A stretch of 64,000 nucleotides of DNA from JBQLZO01 sp052168315 (GCA_052168315.1 JBQLZO010000062.1:83806-147805), one strand, 5' to 3'; numbered from the stretch's first letter, positions 16,998 through 26,724 are shown. Program-made: numbers and translations. The notes: generated from the sequence alone by a model not told the origin.

Positions 16998-18602
16998 ATG
17001 CCCGGCGGCCTCTTCGATCCATCCAAAATGCGCGGCAGCCCACCGCCCGATCCCAGCGCACGCACCGCCGCCCCCGACGATGCCCTCTCCGTCTCGGCCC
17101 TCTGCCAACTCATCACCAACGCCCTGGCCGATCGCATCCCCCGCACCATCCGCGTCGTCGGCGAGATCTCCGGCTTCCGCGACCGATCGCACTGGTACTT
17201 CGACCTCAAGGATGAGTCCGCCGTCATCAACTGCGTCATGTTCGCCGCCGCCGCACGCGGCGTGAGCTTCCCGCTCGAGAACGGGCTCAAGGTCATCGCC
17301 GAGGGGCGCGTCGACTTCTATCCCAAGCAGGGCAAGACCCAGGTCTATGTCAACCGGCTCGCGCCCATCGGCGCTGGCGAACTCGAACTCCGCTACCGCG
17401 CCTTGGTCGAGCAGCTCCGCGCCCTCGGCTGGTTCAATCTGGCCCGCAAGAAGCCGCTCCCCGCATTCCCGAAGCGCATCGCCATCGTCACCTCGCGCAC
17501 CGGCGCAGCCCTGCAGGATGTCATCGACACCGCACGCCGCCGCTGCCCCATGGTCGAGCTGGCATTGGTCGATGTCCGCGTGCAGGGCGAGGCCGCCGCA
17601 CCCGAGATCGCCCGCGCCCTCCGGAGCCTCTCACGCCACCGCGCCGCCCACGCCATCGATGCCATCATCCTGACACGCGGCGGCGGATCGATGGAAGACC
17701 TCTGGGCCTTCAACGAGCGCATCGTCGCCGAGGCCATCGTCGAATCGCGCATCCCCATCGTCGCCGCCATCGGTCACGAGACCGACACCACCATCGCCGA
17801 ACTCGTCGCCGATGAGCGCTGCGCCACGCCCACGCAGGCCGCCATGCGACTCATCCCCGACCGCGCCGCCCTGCTCGAACAGTGCGATGCCCAGGCCGCC
17901 CGCATGTCCACCGAGCTCCGCCGACGCCTCCGGTACGAGGCCCAGCGGCTCCGCGCCGCCGCGCGGCTCCCGTGGTTCACCGATCCACGCGCCATCATCG
18001 ATGCCCACCGCGCCCAGGCCGCATCGCTGCACCGCCGGCTCGGCGCTGCCATCCGCCACCGCCTCCAGCGACAGCGCGCCGACCTCAGCGACCACGCCAT
18101 CCGCATCGCACGCGGCCGCCCCGAAGCCGTCTACGCCACACGCATCGCACGCCTCGACACCATCGGCGCCCGCCTCGTCCGGGCGCTCCGCGACCGCCTC
18201 TCGCAACAGCCCATCCACGCCGCCCACGAGCGCCTGAGCTTCGCATGGCAGGAACTCGCCCAGCGCCGCCGCGACCGCCTCGATGTCCTCGATCGCGAAC
18301 TCCGCCTCACCGCCCCCGATGCCATCCTCCGCCGAGGCTTCTCCATCACCACCATCAACACCAGGCTCGTCCGCTCCACGGCCGACGCCGCGCCCGGCGA
18401 CACCCTCACCACGCGCCTCGCCGATGGCACGCTCACCTCCATCATCACCCCCTCCGACGAGTCGCCCGCACCGAGCCGCCCACCCGATCCGCCCGCATCT
18501 TCCCCGGACACCCCCATGCCCGCCCGACCCGCCCTCCGACCCGCGCGCCGTTCAAACACGCGCACCAAACCCAACGAACGCGACCAGCTCCGCCTGTTCT
18601 GA
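16998..18602 (+). CDS. xseA: Exodeoxyribonuclease VII large subunit
   Basis: A protein of 534 residues. The N-terminal OB-fold begins SVSALCQLITNALADRIP and includes VVGEISGFRDRSHWYFDLKD. The catalytic core carries FPKRIAIVTSRTGAALQDVI, LTRGGGSMEDLWAFNE and IGHETDTTIAELVAD, and is followed by a long coiled coil and a basic tail (about 475-534). XseA with XseB degrades single-stranded DNA in both directions to acid-soluble oligonucleotides. The small-subunit gene follows 55 nt later. Confidence 0.95.
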   Translation: MPGGLFDPSKMRGSPPPDPSARTAAPDDALSVSALCQLITNALADRIPRTIRVVGEISGFRDRSHWYFDLKDESAVINCVMFAAAARGVSFPLENGLKVIAEGRVDFYPKQGKTQVYVNRLAPIGAGELELRYRALVEQLRALGWFNLARKKPLPAFPKRIAIVTSRTGAALQDVIDTARRRCPMVELALVDVRVQGEAAAPEIARALRSLSRHRAAHAIDAIILTRGGGSMEDLWAFNERIVAEAIVESRIPIVAAIGHETDTTIAELVADERCATPTQAAMRLIPDRAALLEQCDAQAARMSTELRRRLRYEAQRLRAAARLPWFTDPRAIIDAHRAQAASLHRRLGAAIRHRLQRQRADLSDHAIRIARGRPEAVYATRIARLDTIGARLVRALRDRLSQQPIHAAHERLSFAWQELAQRRRDRLDVLDRELRLTAPDAILRRGFSITTINTRLVRSTADAAPGDTLTTRLADGTLTSIITPSDESPAPSRPPDPPASSPDTPMPARPALRPARRSNTRTKPNERDQLRLF

Positions 18603-18657
18603 TGAACGCGCACGCCCCGCCCGCCCATCCCCCGCGCGCCCCGGATACCCTCCCCTC

Positions 18658-18948
18658 GTGGCCAAGCGAAACCCGCCAACCGAGCAGCACCCGGACCCCA
18701 CCGCGCCCGAGCGCCTGACCTACGAGCAGGCCATGGAAGAAGTCGAGGCCATCGCCGACCGCATCGAGTCCGGCGAGGCCGGACTCGATGAGTCCGTCGC
18801 CGCCTACGAACGCGGCATGGCCCTTATCCGCCGGTGCAGAACCCTGCTCGAACAGGCCGAGCAGCGCGTCATCGAACTCTCCGCCGAGCCGCCCGCCCGC
18901 AGCGCCGCGACCGACGCCGATGCGCCCGACGAGGACCCCGACGCGTGA
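18658..18948 (+). CDS. xseB: Exodeoxyribonuclease VII small subunit
   Basis: A protein of 96 residues with a GTG start that gives the expected length. The central part, TYEQAMEEVEAIADRIESGE and LDESVAAYERGMALI, is the canonical two-helix XseB hairpin that packs along the XseA coiled coil. An acidic tail (about 78-96) is unconserved. It follows xseA, and its stop overlaps the start of the prepilin peptidase gene (GTGA), so the three genes form an operon. Confidence 0.93.
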   Translation: MAKRNPPTEQHPDPTAPERLTYEQAMEEVEAIADRIESGEAGLDESVAAYERGMALIRRCRTLLEQAEQRVIELSAEPPARSAATDADAPDEDPDA

Positions 18949-20561
18949 CCGCGCCGACCACCCTCGCCGCATCGCTCGCGTTCTACCAGTGGTCGCTCGC
19001 GCTCACCGGGCTCGCGTTCGTCTTCTCGCTCGGCGCCATCGTCGGATCCTTCCTCAATGTCGTCGTCTACCGCCTCCCCGCCGGCGTCGGGCTCGTCTCG
19101 CCGCCCTCGCGCTGCCCCCACTGCGACACCCGCCTCACCTGGCGCGAGAACATCCCGATCCTCGGATGGCTCCTCCTCCGCGGGCGCTGCCGGTTCTGCA
19201 AGTCGAAAATCTCCATCCAGTACCCGCTCATCGAGGCCCTCGTCGCGGTCCTCTTCTCCATCCCCTATGTCCTCTGGTTCATGCGCCCCTCGCTGCTGAA
19301 CCTCATCGGCTTCGATCCCGCACCGCTGACCCCGGACTGGGCCGCCGATGGCCTGCGCTGGATGTGGCCCCAGCTCATCATCCTCTGGACGCTGCTCGCC
19401 TCGCTCGTGGCCATCACCCTCATCGACGCCCGCACCTTCATGATCCCGGGCTCGCTTCCACGACTCATCATCGGCGTCGCCGTCGTCGTTCACCCTCTCC
19501 ACGCGCTCTGGATCCAGCACGCCCGCGGCGGGATCCTCAAGTCCGATGCCGTCTGGACCATCCCCACCCTCGACACCCGCTGGATCGCCATCGCCCTCTT
19601 CGCCACCGCGGGGCTCATCATCAGCGAGGTCCTCCTGCGCCTCCGTATCTTCCCGCTCCCCTTCGCCGACTACGACGAATGGGCCGAGCAGCACGAGCGC
19701 ACCCGGCAACAAGCAAGCACACCCCCGCCCGCGGAACCCACCGCGCCACCCGACACACCCCTCCCCGATCCCACCGACCACGCCCCCGACCACCGACCCT
19801 CGGACACCGGATCCATCTCCATCGCCTTCCGGCGCGCCCTCTACCTCACCGGCCCGGCGCTGGCCCTCATGCTCGCCGGCTTCTCCATCGGCATCCGCAT
19901 CGGCGCGCCGCTCCGCCTCGCCGGGCTCGGGCTCCTCATCGGGCTCGGCATCGGGCTCCCCCTCCGCCGCCTCGTCCCCGACGATCCCGCGCCCACCACC
20001 GATCCCAACAACCCCGACGCCCCATCTACCCACCCCAACGCCGACGAGCCGGACTGGGTCCTCTACCCCCACGCCCGTCGCGAGATGGGCAAGGAACTGC
20101 TCCTCGTGGCGCCCGTGCTCGCCGCCGGCACGCTCGGCTGGCTCCTGGCCGCGCCGGGCGCTGCCCTGCACACCGCGCTGGTCGACCCGCCCCTCTGGCT
20201 CCACGCCCTGGCCGCATCGCTCCTCGGGCTCCTCGTCGGCGGCGGGCTCGTCTGGGGGATCCGCATCCTCGCCACGCTCGGCTTCGGCAAGGAAGCCATG
20301 GGCTTCGGCGACGTCCACCTCATGGCCGCCGTCGGCGCCGCCACCGGGTGGCTCGTCCCGGTCCTGGCCTTCTTCACCGCGCCCTTCCCGGCCCTCCTCT
20401 GGGCCGCCGCATCCGTCATCGCCGCCCCGCTGTTCAAACGAGCCGGATCCGCGCTCCCATTCGGCCCCCACCTCGCCGCCGCCACCGTCTTCGTCGTCTT
20501 CGCCTGGCCGCTCTACGAGTGGGGCGCCCGCGCGCTGGCCGGAAACCCCGCCATCCCCTGA
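18945..20561 (+). CDS. Type IV prepilin peptidase (A24 family) with large internal insertion
   Basis: A protein of 538 residues, roughly twice the usual length. The GTG start overlaps the xseB stop. N-terminal domain: GSFLNVVVYRLP (about 34-45) and two zinc-binding pairs CPHC and CRFC (57-85), as in PilD. The two catalytic aspartates of A24 aspartyl peptidases are in TLIDARTFMIPG (about 160) and GFGDVHLMAA (about 456); the usual spacing is about 60 residues, here about 295. The insert contains extra hydrophobic segments and a Pro/Asp-rich linker (about 250-290). It would cleave and N-methylate pilin leaders at the inner membrane. No pilin gene is adjacent. Confidence 0.88.
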   Translation: MTAPTTLAASLAFYQWSLALTGLAFVFSLGAIVGSFLNVVVYRLPAGVGLVSPPSRCPHCDTRLTWRENIPILGWLLLRGRCRFCKSKISIQYPLIEALVAVLFSIPYVLWFMRPSLLNLIGFDPAPLTPDWAADGLRWMWPQLIILWTLLASLVAITLIDARTFMIPGSLPRLIIGVAVVVHPLHALWIQHARGGILKSDAVWTIPTLDTRWIAIALFATAGLIISEVLLRLRIFPLPFADYDEWAEQHERTRQQASTPPPAEPTAPPDTPLPDPTDHAPDHRPSDTGSISIAFRRALYLTGPALALMLAGFSIGIRIGAPLRLAGLGLLIGLGIGLPLRRLVPDDPAPTTDPNNPDAPSTHPNADEPDWVLYPHARREMGKELLLVAPVLAAGTLGWLLAAPGAALHTALVDPPLWLHALAASLLGLLVGGGLVWGIRILATLGFGKEAMGFGDVHLMAAVGAATGWLVPVLAFFTAPFPALLWAAASVIAAPLFKRAGSALPFGPHLAAATVFVVFAWPLYEWGARALAGNPAIP

Positions 20562-20682
20562 GCGCGCCCGCACCACGATCCCCACAATCAGAGCACAAAC
20601 CCCCGAACATCCGATATGCTGTGTTCGCACGGAAATTCCGCGCATCACGCACACTTCACTCGGAATCCCGGAGACATCGGCC

Positions 20683-21399
20683 ATGCGCATCGGCAAGCGG
20701 GGCACCTCACCGACCACCACTCCTTCCGCCCACACCGGCATCCTCACCCGGACCCTCCTGCTCCTGGCCCTCGCCATCGGCGCCGCCACCACCGGGTGCG
20801 CCAACAAGCAGGCCCAGCAGCCCTCCGCCCTTGAGATCGAGAACCAGGAACTCCGCGCCCGCCTCGCACAGGTCGACGCCGCCCTCGCCGAGGCCGAAGG
20901 CCGCGCCGGAACCCTCGAAGGCGAGGTCGACCGCCTCGAAGCCGAGCGCGCTGCCCTTCAGCAGCAACTCGACTCGTCCTCCCGCCCCGCCGTCGGGCGC
21001 AACACCGGCTTCGAAGGCATCTCCGACATCTCCGTCTCATCGCGACCCGGCGAACTCGTCGTCGACATCGCCGCCGATGTCCTCTTCGCCTCCGGCTCCG
21101 CCACCCTCCGCAACGACGCCAAGCAGCGACTCGACCAGGTCGCCGGCGTGCTCAATTCCAGGTACGCCTCCAACCAGATCCGCGTCGCCGGACACTCAGA
21201 CTCCGACCCCATCCGCAAGTCGAGCTGGAAGACCAACGAGCGCCTCTCAGCCGAACGCGCCCTCGCCGTCGAGGAATACCTCGTCTCCAGGGGCATCTCC
21301 CAGAACCGCACACACATCGCGGCCTACGGCCCCTCCAATCCCAAGGGCACCAAGGCCGCCTCCCGGCGCGTCGAGATCATCATCCTCTCAGGGAACTGA
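20683..21399 (+). CDS. OmpA/Pal-family lipoprotein
   Basis: A protein of 238 residues; the ATG at 20683 has CGGAGA upstream. A basic N-terminus and hydrophobic stretch end at ATTGC, a lipoprotein cleavage site (Cys near 35). Residues about 45-95 form a Glu/Ala-rich coiled coil. The C-terminal OmpA domain (about 118-238) contains LFASGSATLRNDAK, VAGHSDSDPI and NERLSAERALAVEEYL, the peptidoglycan diaminopimelate-binding signature. It probably tethers the outer membrane to the wall. It is followed 6 nt later by recG. Confidence 0.88.
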   Translation: MRIGKRGTSPTTTPSAHTGILTRTLLLLALAIGAATTGCANKQAQQPSALEIENQELRARLAQVDAALAEAEGRAGTLEGEVDRLEAERAALQQQLDSSSRPAVGRNTGFEGISDISVSSRPGELVVDIAADVLFASGSATLRNDAKQRLDQVAGVLNSRYASNQIRVAGHSDSDPIRKSSWKTNERLSAERALAVEEYLVSRGISQNRTHIAAYGPSNPKGTKAASRRVEIIILSGN

Positions 21400-21405
21400 C
21401 CCCCC

Positions 21406-23577
21406 ATGCCGCCCCACGCGGGCGACGCGAGACCTCGCGACACGCCGCTCGAACTCACCACGCCCGTCGAGAAACTCCCGGGCGTCGGCCCCAAGCGCGC
21501 CCGCGCGCTCCGAAGGCTCGACATCCGCGCCCTCGCCCATCTCATCAACCACATCCCATTCCGCTACGAGCGCCACGCCGCCGAAACGAACATCGACCAG
21601 CTCCCCATCGGCGAGACCATCACCGCACGCGGGCAGGTCACCGCCATGCGCACCGCCGGCGGGCACGGCAAGCGCCGGCGCACCGAGGCCGTCCTCCATG
21701 ACGGGCACGGACGCCTCGACCTCGTCTGGTTCAACGCGCCGTGGCTCGCCGACCGGCTCAAAGTCGGCATGACCATCCGCGTCCGCGGCAAGTCCGCCCT
21801 CTACGCCTCCAACCCCAGGCTCACCAACCCCAAGTGGGAGCCCATCGACGATGATGACGCTCCAGAGCCCGCCCAGCAGCGGCTCATGCCCGTCTACCCC
21901 GCCAGCGAGGACCTGCCCTCCACCCAGATCGCCGCCATCATCGACGCCGTCCTCGACCAGACCCTCCCGCTCCTCGAAGACCACCTCCCCGACGACTACC
22001 GGCGCGAGCGCGCCCTCCCCACCCTCGCCGACACCTACCGCATGCTCCATCGCCCGGGCGATGAGCCCGAAGCCCAGGAAGCCCAGCGCCGCCTCATCTT
22101 CGACGAGCTGCTCATGCTCCAGCTCGGCGTGCACATGAAGCGCGCCTGGACCCGCCGTACACTCAGCGCGCCCGCCCTTCGATGGTCCAAGGCCATCGAC
22201 CAGCACATCCGCCAGCGCCTCCCCTTCACCCTCACCGAGGCCCAGGACGCCGTCATCGCCGAGATCGCCGCGGACCTCCAGCGCGACACCCCCGCCAACC
22301 GGCTCATCCAGGGCGATGTCGGCTCCGGCAAGACCGTCGTCGCCCTCTACGCCATGCTCATGGGCGTCGCCTCCGAGCGGCAGGCCGCCCTCATGGCCCC
22401 GACCGAGGTCCTCGCCGAGCAGCACTTCGCGTCCATCAGCGCCATGCTCGAAGGCTCGCGCGTGAGGCTCCAGCTCCTCACCGGCTCGCTCGCCGAGCCC
22501 GACAAGGCCGCCGCCCACGCCGCCATCGAGGCCGGCGAGATCGACATCATCATCGGAACCCACGCCCTGATCACCGAGAGCGTGCGATACAAGTCCCTCG
22601 CCGTCGCCATCATCGACGAGCAGCACCGCTTCGGCGTCCACCAGCGCGCCCGCCTCCGCGAGAAAGCCGCCGGCGATGCCCCCGACAAACAGGGCTCGCC
22701 GCACATCATCGTCATGACCGCCACGCCCATCCCGCGCACCCTCGCCCTCACGGTCTTCGGCGATCTCGATGTCTCCACCATCACCGGGCTCCCGCCGGGG
22801 CGACAGCCCATCTCCACGCGGCTCGTCACCCCGGACCAGCGCGCTGGCGTCTACGACTTCGTCAGGCAGCGTCTCGAGAACAACGACCAGGCCTACATCG
22901 TCGTCCCCGCCATCGACGCCGACCAGGCCGAACTCCAGCCCAAAGCAGACGCCGCGGAGCCCGCCCGCAAGCTCCGCACCGTCCGCGAGCTCGTCGCCGA
23001 ACTCGAAGCCGGGCCCCTGGCGGCACACCGCATCGCCGGCATCCACGCCCGCCTCAAGCGCGCCACCCGCGAGCAGGTCATGGGACGCTTCCGCGCAGGG
23101 CTCGTCCACGCCCTCGTCGCCACCACCGTCATCGAGGTCGGCGTCGATGTGCCAAACGCCACCGTCATGGTCATCGAGGATGCCGAGCGGTTCGGGCTCG
23201 CGCAGCTCCACCAGCTCCGCGGGCGCGTCGGACGCGGAACCAAGCGCTCGGCCTGCATCCTCATCTCCGGCGCCACGACCCCCGAGTCCCAGGCCCGGCT
23301 CGAAGCGTTCGTCAGCACCTCCGACGGCTTCGAGCTCGCCGAGAAAGACCTCGAACTCCGCGGCATGGGCGAGTTCTCCGGCACCAGGCAGTCCGGCGTC
23401 ATGCCCTTCCGCCTCGCCCAGTTCCCGCGCGACCTCGAACTCCTCCGCCTCGCCCGCCGCGATGCGGGCGCATGGATCGAGCGATCCCCCGAACTCGCCG
23501 CGCCCACCGAACGACTCCTCAAACGACGCCTCATCAAGGCCCACGGCGAAGCGCTCGGGCTCATCGACATCGCCTAG
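21406..23577 (+). CDS. recG: ATP-dependent DNA helicase RecG
   Basis: A protein of 723 residues, typical length. N-terminal wedge/OB domain starts with VEKLPGVGPKRARALRRL. Helicase motifs: GDVGSGKTVVA (Walker A, about 304), DEQHRFGVHQR (DExH, about 404), TATPIPRTLA, ATTVIEVGVDVPNA, QLHQLRGRVGRG, and the C-terminal TRQSGV segment. RecG reverses stalled replication forks and processes Holliday junctions. Start chosen at the first ATG after the OmpA stop; it stands in a run of DNA-repair genes (xseA, xseB, recG, polX). Confidence 0.96.
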   Translation: MPPHAGDARPRDTPLELTTPVEKLPGVGPKRARALRRLDIRALAHLINHIPFRYERHAAETNIDQLPIGETITARGQVTAMRTAGGHGKRRRTEAVLHDGHGRLDLVWFNAPWLADRLKVGMTIRVRGKSALYASNPRLTNPKWEPIDDDDAPEPAQQRLMPVYPASEDLPSTQIAAIIDAVLDQTLPLLEDHLPDDYRRERALPTLADTYRMLHRPGDEPEAQEAQRRLIFDELLMLQLGVHMKRAWTRRTLSAPALRWSKAIDQHIRQRLPFTLTEAQDAVIAEIAADLQRDTPANRLIQGDVGSGKTVVALYAMLMGVASERQAALMAPTEVLAEQHFASISAMLEGSRVRLQLLTGSLAEPDKAAAHAAIEAGEIDIIIGTHALITESVRYKSLAVAIIDEQHRFGVHQRARLREKAAGDAPDKQGSPHIIVMTATPIPRTLALTVFGDLDVSTITGLPPGRQPISTRLVTPDQRAGVYDFVRQRLENNDQAYIVVPAIDADQAELQPKADAAEPARKLRTVRELVAELEAGPLAAHRIAGIHARLKRATREQVMGRFRAGLVHALVATTVIEVGVDVPNATVMVIEDAERFGLAQLHQLRGRVGRGTKRSACILISGATTPESQARLEAFVSTSDGFELAEKDLELRGMGEFSGTRQSGVMPFRLAQFPRDLELLRLARRDAGAWIERSPELAAPTERLLKRRLIKAHGEALGLIDIA

Positions 23578-23657
23578 CGGCGCATGTGGATCAGCGTTTT
23601 GCGCTGTTCTTCAGAAAATCCTGTTGTCTCCCATCGAACCCACACCACACTGAGGGC

Positions 23658-24161
23658 ATGCCCCACCAAGCCGCCCTCCTCGAGCGCCTCCGGACCGCCG
23701 TCGGGCAACGCACCTTCAGCACCGTCGCCGAAGCCACCGGCACCAGCGCCGAGACCGTGCGCCGATACCTCGCGAAGGAAAAGACACCCAGCATCGAGTT
23801 CCTCGCCGCCCTCTGCCGCGCGTACAACCTCAACGCCCACTGGCTGCTCATGGGCGCAGGCCCCATGCTCAGAACCGAATCGCCGCACCACGCGCTCCAG
23901 CAGGGCGAGCCCGCCGAACTGCTCTTCGCGGTCGCCGATGCGCTCGAACAACTCGTCGAGCGCGTCGAGCGGCTTGAGTCCATCGTCCACGCGATCGAAT
24001 CTCAGGCATTCGATCCACCCGCCGCCATCCGCGCGCCGCGCCACGCCGGCGATGAGGGCGGCATCGCCGGAACCATCAAGCCCGCCGCGGCCTCCGCCCC
24101 CCAGCGCTCCGACCGCACCGGCAGGCGAAGCCCCCGCCGATCCCCGCGCGACGCCGGCTGA
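23658..24161 (+). CDS. Helix-turn-helix (phage repressor type) DNA-binding protein
   Basis: A protein of 167 residues. Residues 5-65 resemble an XRE/CI-type HTH: LLERLRTAVGQRTFSTVAEATGTSAETVRRYLAKEKTPSIEFLAALC. This is followed by NLNAHWLLMGAGPML, the segment typical of CI-like repressors. Residues 85-115 form a short coiled coil, probably for dimerization, and the tail is basic and disordered. It is followed 112 nt later by polX. No phage genes are present, so it is a chromosomal regulator of unknown targets. Confidence 0.75.
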   Translation: MPHQAALLERLRTAVGQRTFSTVAEATGTSAETVRRYLAKEKTPSIEFLAALCRAYNLNAHWLLMGAGPMLRTESPHHALQQGEPAELLFAVADALEQLVERVERLESIVHAIESQAFDPPAAIRAPRHAGDEGGIAGTIKPAAASAPQRSDRTGRRSPRRSPRDAG

Positions 24162-24273
24162 CCCCCCAATTCCCAAGCCAAACCCAGCCCGCCCCGCCCG
24201 ATCCATCCGACATCCGCCGGGCCGACAGCCCGCGCGCCGCACGGATCCGCGCCCGAACACCTACCCTCACCCC

Positions 24274-26043
24274 ATGCCCTTCAACGACGAACTCGCCGAT
24301 CGATTCGACGAGATGGCATCCCTGCTCGAGGTCCTCGCCGAGAACCGCTTCCGCGTCGCGGCCCACGCCAAGGTCGCGCGCATCCTCCGCGACATGACCG
24401 ACGACCTCAAGCCACTCGCCGAGGACAAACCGGCGCTCACCGCCATCGAGGGCATCGGCGACAAGACCGCCGACAAGATCGCCGAGTACGCCCGCACCGG
24501 ACACATCGAGGAACTCGACCAGCTCCGCGCCAAGGTCCCCGCCGGGCTCACCGAGGTGCTTGAGGTCCCCGGGCTCGGACCCAAGACCGTCGCGCTGCTC
24601 TGGAACCAGCTCGGCGTCACCTCGCTCGAAGACCTCAAACGCGCCATCGAAGACGGCTCGGCCGCGACCCTCCCGCGCATGGGCGCCAAGTCGATTGAGA
24701 AAATCAAGGCCTCGATTCGCTTCCACGAGTCCTCCGCCGAACGCACACCGCTCGGGCTCGCACTCCCCATCGCCGAACACATCATCGAGTCGCTCAAGAA
24801 CGCGGACAAGTCCATCCAGCGCATCGACTACGCCGGCTCGCTCCGCAGGGGCGCCGAGACCATCGGCGACATCGACATCCTCGCGGCCACCAGCGATCCC
24901 GCAGCCACCGTCGACGCCTTCAAGAACCTCGAAGGCGTCCAGGAAGTCATCGCCAGCGGCGAGACCAAGACCTCCATCCGCTACACCCACGACCGGCGCA
25001 CCCTCCAGGTCGACCTCCGCATCGTCCCGAGCGACCGCTACGGCGCAGCGCTGCTCTACTTCACCGGATCCAAGAACCACAATGTCAAGCTCCGCGAGCG
25101 AGCCATCGAACGCGGCATGACCCTCAACGAGTATGGCCTGTTCAAGGAGACCGAAGCGCAGCGCCGCGAGGGATCACCACAGTCACGCGGCGCCAAGCCC
25201 ATCGCCGCCGACACGGAGCACAGCGTGTACGAAGCCCTTCAGCTCCCTTTCATCGAGCCCGAACTTCGCGAGGACCGCGGCGAACTCGCCGACGACTTCG
25301 AGCCGCCGAAGCTCATCAAACTCGAAGACATCCGCGCCGAGCTCCACGCCCACACCACCGCCTCCGATGGCAGGCTCAGCATCGAACAACTCGCAGAGCA
25401 CGCGAAGCAGCGCGGCTTCCACACCATCGCCGTCACCGACCACTCCGTCTCGTCCACCATCGCCGGAGGGCTCGACCCCGACCGCCTCCGCCGCCACATC
25501 GACGCCGTCCGAACCGCCGATGAGAACACCAGGGGGATCACCATCCTCGCCGGCTCCGAGGTCGACATCCTCTCGGACGGATCGCTCGACTACGACGACG
25601 ACCTGCTCGCACAGCTCGACATCATCGTCGCCTCGCCGCACGCGGCACTCACGCAGGACACCGCCACCGCCATGAAGCGGCTCCTGCGCGCCATCGCGCA
25701 CCCGCTCGTGAACATCCTCGGTCACCCCACCGGGAGGCTCATCAACCGGCGCGCCGGGCTCGAACTCGAAATCCCCGAACTCGCCGCCGCCGCCGCGCAG
25801 CACGCCGTCGCCCTCGAACTCAACGCCAACTGGATGCGCCTCGACCTCCGCGACACCCACCTCCGCATCGCCATCGAGAAAGAAGCGCTCATCACCATCG
25901 ACTGCGATGTCCACACCCCCGACCACTTCGACCACCTCCGCTTCGGAATCCTCACCGCGCGCCGGGCCGGGCTCGAACCGGACAGATGCCCCAACACATG
26001 GACGAAAGCCAGGCTCCACAAGTGGCTCCGGTCCAAGCGCTGA
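24274..26043 (+). CDS. polX: DNA polymerase X with PHP 3'-5' exonuclease domain
   Basis: A protein of 589 residues, matching bacterial PolX (about 570-590). N-terminal 8-kDa region and helix-hairpin-helix motifs (IEGIGDKTADKIAEY, VPGLGPKTVALLW), then the pol-beta nucleotidyltransferase site GSLRRGAETIGDIDIL (about 188-203) with the paired Asp. The C-terminal PHP domain begins ELHAHTTASDGRLS (about 355) and ends DCDVHTPDHFDHLRFG. It fills short gaps in base-excision repair and proofreads with Mn2+. Start is the first ATG before the conserved N-terminus. Confidence 0.95.
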   Translation: MPFNDELADRFDEMASLLEVLAENRFRVAAHAKVARILRDMTDDLKPLAEDKPALTAIEGIGDKTADKIAEYARTGHIEELDQLRAKVPAGLTEVLEVPGLGPKTVALLWNQLGVTSLEDLKRAIEDGSAATLPRMGAKSIEKIKASIRFHESSAERTPLGLALPIAEHIIESLKNADKSIQRIDYAGSLRRGAETIGDIDILAATSDPAATVDAFKNLEGVQEVIASGETKTSIRYTHDRRTLQVDLRIVPSDRYGAALLYFTGSKNHNVKLRERAIERGMTLNEYGLFKETEAQRREGSPQSRGAKPIAADTEHSVYEALQLPFIEPELREDRGELADDFEPPKLIKLEDIRAELHAHTTASDGRLSIEQLAEHAKQRGFHTIAVTDHSVSSTIAGGLDPDRLRRHIDAVRTADENTRGITILAGSEVDILSDGSLDYDDDLLAQLDIIVASPHAALTQDTATAMKRLLRAIAHPLVNILGHPTGRLINRRAGLELEIPELAAAAAQHAVALELNANWMRLDLRDTHLRIAIEKEALITIDCDVHTPDHFDHLRFGILTARRAGLEPDRCPNTWTKARLHKWLRSKR

Positions 26044-26063
26044 AACGACATACAATCCCGCCG

Positions 26064-26573
26064 ATGCCATCCCAGCCCCCATCGCACACCGCCGCGACCC
26101 CGGCGCTCCAGATCATGGAGCCGCTCTGCGCGGTCTTCCGCAGGCACCTCAAGTCCGTCGGCCAGAAGTACACCCCCGAAAGAGCGCAGGTCCTCGACGC
26201 CATCATCGGGCTCGACGACCTCTTCCAGGCCGACCACCTCATCGAAGAAATGAAACGCGCCGGGCACCGCGTCTCCAAGGCCACCATCTACAGGACGATC
26301 AAGCTCCTCCAGGAAGCCGGCATCATCCAGCAGGTCCTCGTCAACTCAGAACACGCCCACTACCAGCTCGCCTACGGCCAGCGCCCCCGCGACCTGCTCA
26401 TCCTCGTCGACACCGATGAGGTCATCCCCATCGATGTCCCCGAGCTCGTCGCCATCCGCGACCGCATCTGCAAGCAGCACAACATCACCCCGCAGGGCCA
26501 CCGCCTCCAGATCTTCGCCACACGCCACGCCGTCGCCCCCCCCAACCCCCCCAGCTCGCCCGCCCCGCGCTGA
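26064..26573 (+). CDS. Fur-family transcriptional regulator, atypical metal sites
   Basis: A protein of 169 residues from the ATG at 26064. The winged helix is well conserved: FRRHLKSVGQKYTPERAQVLDAI, LFQADHLIEEMK and VSKATIYRTIKLLQEAGII. The dimerization domain follows (EHAHYQL, DEVIPIDVPELVAIRDRI, GHRLQIFA). Where classical Fur has HHDHxxC and CxxC zinc ligands, this protein has RPRDLLILVDTDEV and no Cys at all in that region; only scattered His and acidic residues remain. It may therefore sense metal differently or bind DNA constitutively. It follows polX by 20 nt. Confidence 0.85.
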   Translation: MPSQPPSHTAATPALQIMEPLCAVFRRHLKSVGQKYTPERAQVLDAIIGLDDLFQADHLIEEMKRAGHRVSKATIYRTIKLLQEAGIIQQVLVNSEHAHYQLAYGQRPRDLLILVDTDEVIPIDVPELVAIRDRICKQHNITPQGHRLQIFATRHAVAPPNPPSSPAPR

Positions 26574-26724
26574 AACCGCGCCCCCTCCCGCCGGCGCGCG
26601 CAGCGGGCGTCCGCGGCCACCCACCACGGGGCCGAGAACGCCACGCCGCGCACCATCCTCTCGGATGCGCGAGATTCGCTCGCTCCCCCAACTCCTCCCA
26701 CCAACCCCCATCCCCGCGACCGGA

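Noticed and set aside
21388..23544. 718-residue minus-strand open frame opposite recG
   Set aside because: High GC leaves few stop codons on the opposite strand; no start signal, biased Gly/Asp/Val composition, and recG on plus is unambiguous.
23578..23657. CAGCG-TTTTG-CGCTG hairpin after recG as a terminator
   Set aside because: Stem of 5 bp only and no T run directly after; could also be part of the promoter of the HTH gene.
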